Positions 29,596 to 32,275 of a stretch of 32,275 nt of DNA are shown one piece after another. The translations under genes were made by a program, and so were the position numbers. The stretch's first letter is position 1; every line of letters begins with the position of its first letter. Under the pieces are notes generated by a model that ran no database searches, was not told the DNA's origin, and was given only the letters and a program-made list of their open reading frames with translations. This DNA is from Bacteroidia bacterium (GTDB lineage Bacteria; Bacteroidota; Bacteroidia; Bacteroidales; Azobacteroidaceae), in NCBI GenBank assembly GCA_025999115.1, contig BNWW01000026.1, positions 1 to 32,275 of the forward strand, read 5' to 3'.

Positions 29596-32148
29596 ATGAT
29601 TTATCCCCAAAATTTCGAGCAAAAAATCGGCTTCGACAAAATCCGCGAACTCATTTCAAGCCGGTGTTTATCGCCTTTGGGAGACGAAAAAGCGGCCGAA
29701 ACCGTTTTTTCGTCCCAATACGAAAAGATACAAACACAATTGTGTCAAACCCAAGAGTTTACACAAATTTTGCAGGGAGAAGACAATTTCCCGTCCGACC
29801 ACTTTTTTGATGTGCGAAACGCCTTGAAAAAAATCCGCATCGAAGGCACTTTTCTGATTGAAAAAGAATTGTTTGACATCCGGCGTTCCTTGGAAACGAT
29901 TAATGAAATCGTCCTTTTTTTCACCGAAAATCGCGCTGCGGCCATAGCCCCCTTCAGGGAGTTGGGGATCCCAAAATATCCGTATTTAACAAATTTAGCC
30001 GCCGAAGTCGCCTCTTTCCCCCACATTACCAAACAAATCGATCAAATTTTAGATAAATTCGGCAACATCAAAGACACGGCATCCCCCGAATTGGGACAAA
30101 TTCGCCGCCAACTCACGCAAACCCTAAACAGCATCTCAAAAACCCTGAACAGCATTTTGCGATCCGCACAATCAGAGGGTTTGGTGGAGAAAGACGTTAC
30201 GCCAACTATGCGCGACGGCCGTTTAGTCATCCCCATTTCGCCCGCCTTCAAACGAAAATTGAAAGGAATCGTTCACGACGAATCGGCCACCGGCAAAACG
30301 GTTTTCATCGAACCGGCCGAAGTGGTCGAAGCCAACAATAAAATCCGCGAATTGGAAAGCGAAGAAAAACGCGAGATTGTCCGCATTCTCACGACTTTCA
30401 GCAACCAAATTCGTCCCGAAATACCGGAAATTTTAAATTCCTATCGCTTTTTGGCCGAAATCGATTTCATCCGTGCCAAAGCGTTGTTTGCCTTGGAAAT
30501 CGGCGCGATTCTTCCGGTCGTCGAAAACCGACCGCAAGTGGATTGGTTTCGCGCCATCCATCCCCTACTCTATCGTTCGCTCCGAAAACAAAATAAAACA
30601 GTGGTGCCGTTGGATATAGCACTTACCCCCCTACCCCCTAAAGGGGGAGTTAGGGACGGCTCACTTGAAAATCGGACTGCGGCCATAGCTCCCTTTAGGG
30701 GATTGGGGGTAATCTTATTGATTTCCGGCCCCAACGCCGGAGGCAAATCCGTACTTTTAAAAACTGTCGGCCTGTTGCAATATATGCTTCAATGCGGCTT
30801 ACTGATTCCTGTGGACGAACGCTCCAAAACCGGTATCTTCAACGATATTTTTCTCGACATCGGCGATGAACAATCCATCGAAAACGACCTTTCGACGTAC
30901 AGTTCTCACTTGACCAATATGAAATTCATGGTCAAAAACACCACTCCCCAATCGCTCATTTTAATCGACGAATTTGGCGGCGGCACCGAACCGCAAATCG
31001 GCGGAGCCATCGCCGAAGCGCTCTTGCATCGTTTTAACGAAAAAAGCGGTTTCGGCGTCATTACCACGCATTATCAAAATTTAAAAACTTACGCCGAAGA
31101 CCACGAAGGCGTCATCAACGGCGCTATGCTCTACGACCGCCACGAAATGCAACCGCTTTTCAAACTCTCAATCGGCCAACCCGGAAGTTCGTTTGCCGTC
31201 GAAATCGCCCGTAAAATCGGCTTACCCGAAGATGTGATCGCAGAAGCCTCCGAAAAAGTCGGCCAAGATTATATCAATATGGATAAGTATTTACAAGATA
31301 TTGTCCGCGACAAACGCTATTGGGAATCGAAGCGGCAAAACATCCGCCAACAGGAAAAGCGTTTGGAAGAACTTTCCGCCCGTTACGATACCGATATTGA
31401 AAAAATAAATCAAGAACGCAAAGAAATTTTGGCGCAAGCCAAAGCGCAAGCCGAACGTTTATTAGCCGACGCTAATGCAAAAATAGAAAAAACCATCCGC
31501 GAAATAAAAGAAGCGCAAGCCGAAAAAGAAAAAACGAAAGAAATCCGGCAAAATTTACAAGATTTCAAAACTACCGTCATGGCGGGCTTGACCCGCCACC
31601 CCCAGAAAAGCGTTAATAACAAGCAGGGGATGGCGGGTCAAGCCCGCCATGACAGTATGCCCCGCCCCGCCGCAAGTAAGCAATTGACGATTGGCGACCC
31701 CGTCCGGCTCAAAGGCCAGCAATCCACCGGCAAGATATTGGAAATCAAAAGCAAAACCGCTATTATAGCTTTTGGCGATTTAAAAACCTCCGTCAAACTT
31801 GATCAATTAGAAAAAGTCAGCCACAACCAAATCCGCAAAACGGAAAATCGTATTATCGCACCCGTTTCCAACAATGCAGATGCCATGAACGAAAAAAAAT
31901 TACACTTCAAACCCGAAATTGATTTACGCGGAATGCGCGGCGACGAAGCCCTGCAAGCCGTAATCTATTATATTGACGACGCCATCCAATGCAACGCCGG
32001 CCGCGTGCGAATCCTGCATGGAACCGGCACCGGCGCCTTGCGGCAAATTGTCCGCGAATATTTAAAAACCGTATCCGGCGTGAAACACTTCAAAGACGAA
32101 CACATTCAAATGGGCGGATCGGGAATTACCGTCGTAGAATTAGAATAA
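29596..32148 (+). CDS. mutS2: MutS2 endonuclease/ATPase with three embedded palindromic repeats
   Basis: An 850-residue MutS2. The core and clamp regions span about 1-330. The ATPase has Walker A GPNAGGKS at 378-385 and Walker B ILIDEFGGGTEP near 455. A long charged coiled coil (about 560-660), a KOW-like region (GDPVRLKGQQSTGKILEI) and a C-terminal Smr nuclease domain (775-850; IDLRGMRGDEAL, HGTGTGALR) follow. Three stretches are foreign to the family and coded by repeats: about residues 111-126 (ENRAAAIAPFRELG), 344-372 (from TPLPPKGG to APFRGLG, five residues before the beta strand leading into Walker A) and 661-686 (from VMAGLTRHP to GQARHD, in the linker before the KOW part). All are in frame and no key residue is lost, so the protein may be functional. 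MutS2 acts on branched DNA and stalled ribosomes. Confidence 0.93.
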   Translation: MIYPQNFEQKIGFDKIRELISSRCLSPLGDEKAAETVFSSQYEKIQTQLCQTQEFTQILQGEDNFPSDHFFDVRNALKKIRIEGTFLIEKELFDIRRSLETINEIVLFFTENRAAAIAPFRELGIPKYPYLTNLAAEVASFPHITKQIDQILDKFGNIKDTASPELGQIRRQLTQTLNSISKTLNSILRSAQSEGLVEKDVTPTMRDGRLVIPISPAFKRKLKGIVHDESATGKTVFIEPAEVVEANNKIRELESEEKREIVRILTTFSNQIRPEIPEILNSYRFLAEIDFIRAKALFALEIGAILPVVENRPQVDWFRAIHPLLYRSLRKQNKTVVPLDIALTPLPPKGGVRDGSLENRTAAIAPFRGLGVILLISGPNAGGKSVLLKTVGLLQYMLQCGLLIPVDERSKTGIFNDIFLDIGDEQSIENDLSTYSSHLTNMKFMVKNTTPQSLILIDEFGGGTEPQIGGAIAEALLHRFNEKSGFGVITTHYQNLKTYAEDHEGVINGAMLYDRHEMQPLFKLSIGQPGSSFAVEIARKIGLPEDVIAEASEKVGQDYINMDKYLQDIVRDKRYWESKRQNIRQQEKRLEELSARYDTDIEKINQERKEILAQAKAQAERLLADANAKIEKTIREIKEAQAEKEKTKEIRQNLQDFKTTVMAGLTRHPQKSVNNKQGMAGQARHDSMPRPAASKQLTIGDPVRLKGQQSTGKILEIKSKTAIIAFGDLKTSVKLDQLEKVSHNQIRKTENRIIAPVSNNADAMNEKKLHFKPEIDLRGMRGDEALQAVIYYIDDAIQCNAGRVRILHGTGTGALRQIVREYLKTVSGVKHFKDEHIQMGGSGITVVELE
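29926..29968. repeat. Palindromic repeat, family A, half-copy inside mutS2
   Basis: Over 43 bases this copy matches the right part of the element at 30667-30709 at 36 positions by my count, including GAAAATCG, CTGCGGCCATAGC and the hairpin core. It is read in the same frame in both places (ENRAAAIAPFRELG against ENRTAAIAPFRGLG). The left hairpin half of the element is missing here. Confidence 0.75.
30625..30710. repeat. Palindromic repeat, family A, complete copy inside mutS2
   Basis: The left half contains CCCCCTAAAGGGGG at 30634-30647 after CCCCCCTA, and the right half contains CTCCCTTTAGGGGA (30689-30702) followed by TTGGGGGT. The halves are imperfect reverse complements, with a spacer of about 33 bp that includes the GAAAATCG...GGCCATAG segment shared with the copy at 29926. 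It is read in frame without a stop. Confidence 0.75.
31576..31653. repeat. Palindromic repeat, family B, complete inverted pair inside mutS2
   Basis: Two 28-bp arms (31576-31603 and 31626-31653) are reverse complements at 27 of 28 positions, separated by 22 bp. Each arm is itself palindromic: GGCGGGCTTGACCCGCC on the left and GGCGGGTCAAGCCCGCC on the right. The arm sequence recurs as the single hairpin at 23498-23535. It is read in frame as 26 residues; the two other frames of the spacer or arms contain stops. Confidence 0.8.
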
Positions 32149-32275
32149 TACCTTAAATCCGCAAGCTAATTATTTTGTTTGATAAAAAATATTTTGAGGT
32201 AAATTTTTAGCGAAGATTTTGGAAAAAGAAGGATTGAGGAGTGCTTTTTCGGTTAAACATAGTCGTTAGGAGAGA
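32149..32275. other. Non-coding tail after mutS2
   Basis: These 127 bp are AT-rich at first and purine-rich later (AAAAAGAAGGATTGAGGAG). No hairpin terminator and no plus-strand frame of useful length is visible. On the minus strand a short frame enters from the right edge and stops after about 22 codons, so the end of a minus-strand gene outside the window cannot be excluded. Confidence 0.4.

Noticed and set aside
1..32275. CRISPR arrays, tRNA or rRNA genes, integrases and transposases
   Set aside because: No regularly spaced direct repeats, cloverleaf sequences, ribosomal RNA signatures or mobile-element enzymes were seen on either strand. The palindromic repeats are irregularly placed and mostly within genes, unlike a CRISPR array.

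Overview
The window looks like the chromosome of an anaerobic or fermentative member of the Bacteroidetes, probably order Bacteroidales. The evidence is: TAnnTTTG-type promoter boxes and no Shine-Dalgarno sequences; a bacterial serine palmitoyltransferase for sphingolipids; a fused nuoCD inside an 11-gene nuo operon without nuoEFG; an exbB-exbD-exbD-tonB-tonB cluster followed by a PstS-like lipoprotein and a TPR protein; and iorAB. This placement is an inference from gene content and promoter style, not from a marker-gene tree.

Layout. Positions 1-1226 hold the 3' part of a phosphoethanolamine transferase. Positions 1302-8689 are a tight plus-strand run: DUF3467 protein, thrA (aspartokinase/homoserine dehydrogenase), a sigma-54 activator without a sensory domain, lptE, a conserved protein with a helical repeat end, secG and dnaX. 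A single minus-strand gene (8706-9899) encodes serine palmitoyltransferase and faces away from the nuo operon across a 296-bp regulatory gap. Positions 10196-20135 are nuoA-B-CD-H-I-J-K-L-M-N. Positions 20393-27414 are the TonB energising cluster with its lipoprotein and TPR partners. iorA, iorB and mutS2 complete the window to 32148.

How genes work together. Complex I lacks its NADH-oxidising arm, so its electron donor is probably reduced ferredoxin or a similar carrier. IorAB, 7 kb away, is a ferredoxin-reducing enzyme of amino-acid fermentation and could supply such electrons. The resulting ion gradient could feed the ExbBD-TonB system that powers outer-membrane uptake. LptE, the phosphoethanolamine transferase, SecG and the sphingolipid enzyme all serve the envelope.

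The most unusual content is sequence structure rather than a novel gene. (1) dnaX carries a run of exactly ten A directly after a perfect 9-bp hairpin at the boundary between the ATPase core and the tau-specific part, with stop codons close by in both alternative frames. This is a strong candidate for transcriptional slippage or frameshifting that makes a gamma-like short subunit. (2) Palindromic repeats of at least two families lie in frame inside protein genes: three in mutS2 and one in nuoL. A relative of one family and a third type sit between the two tonB genes. (3) A perfect 17-bp stem with a 9-nt loop lies inside the signal-peptide codons of the PstS-like lipoprotein gene. (4) A perfect dyad lies upstream of a well-formed nuo promoter. 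No tRNA, rRNA, CRISPR array, transposase or prophage gene was seen.
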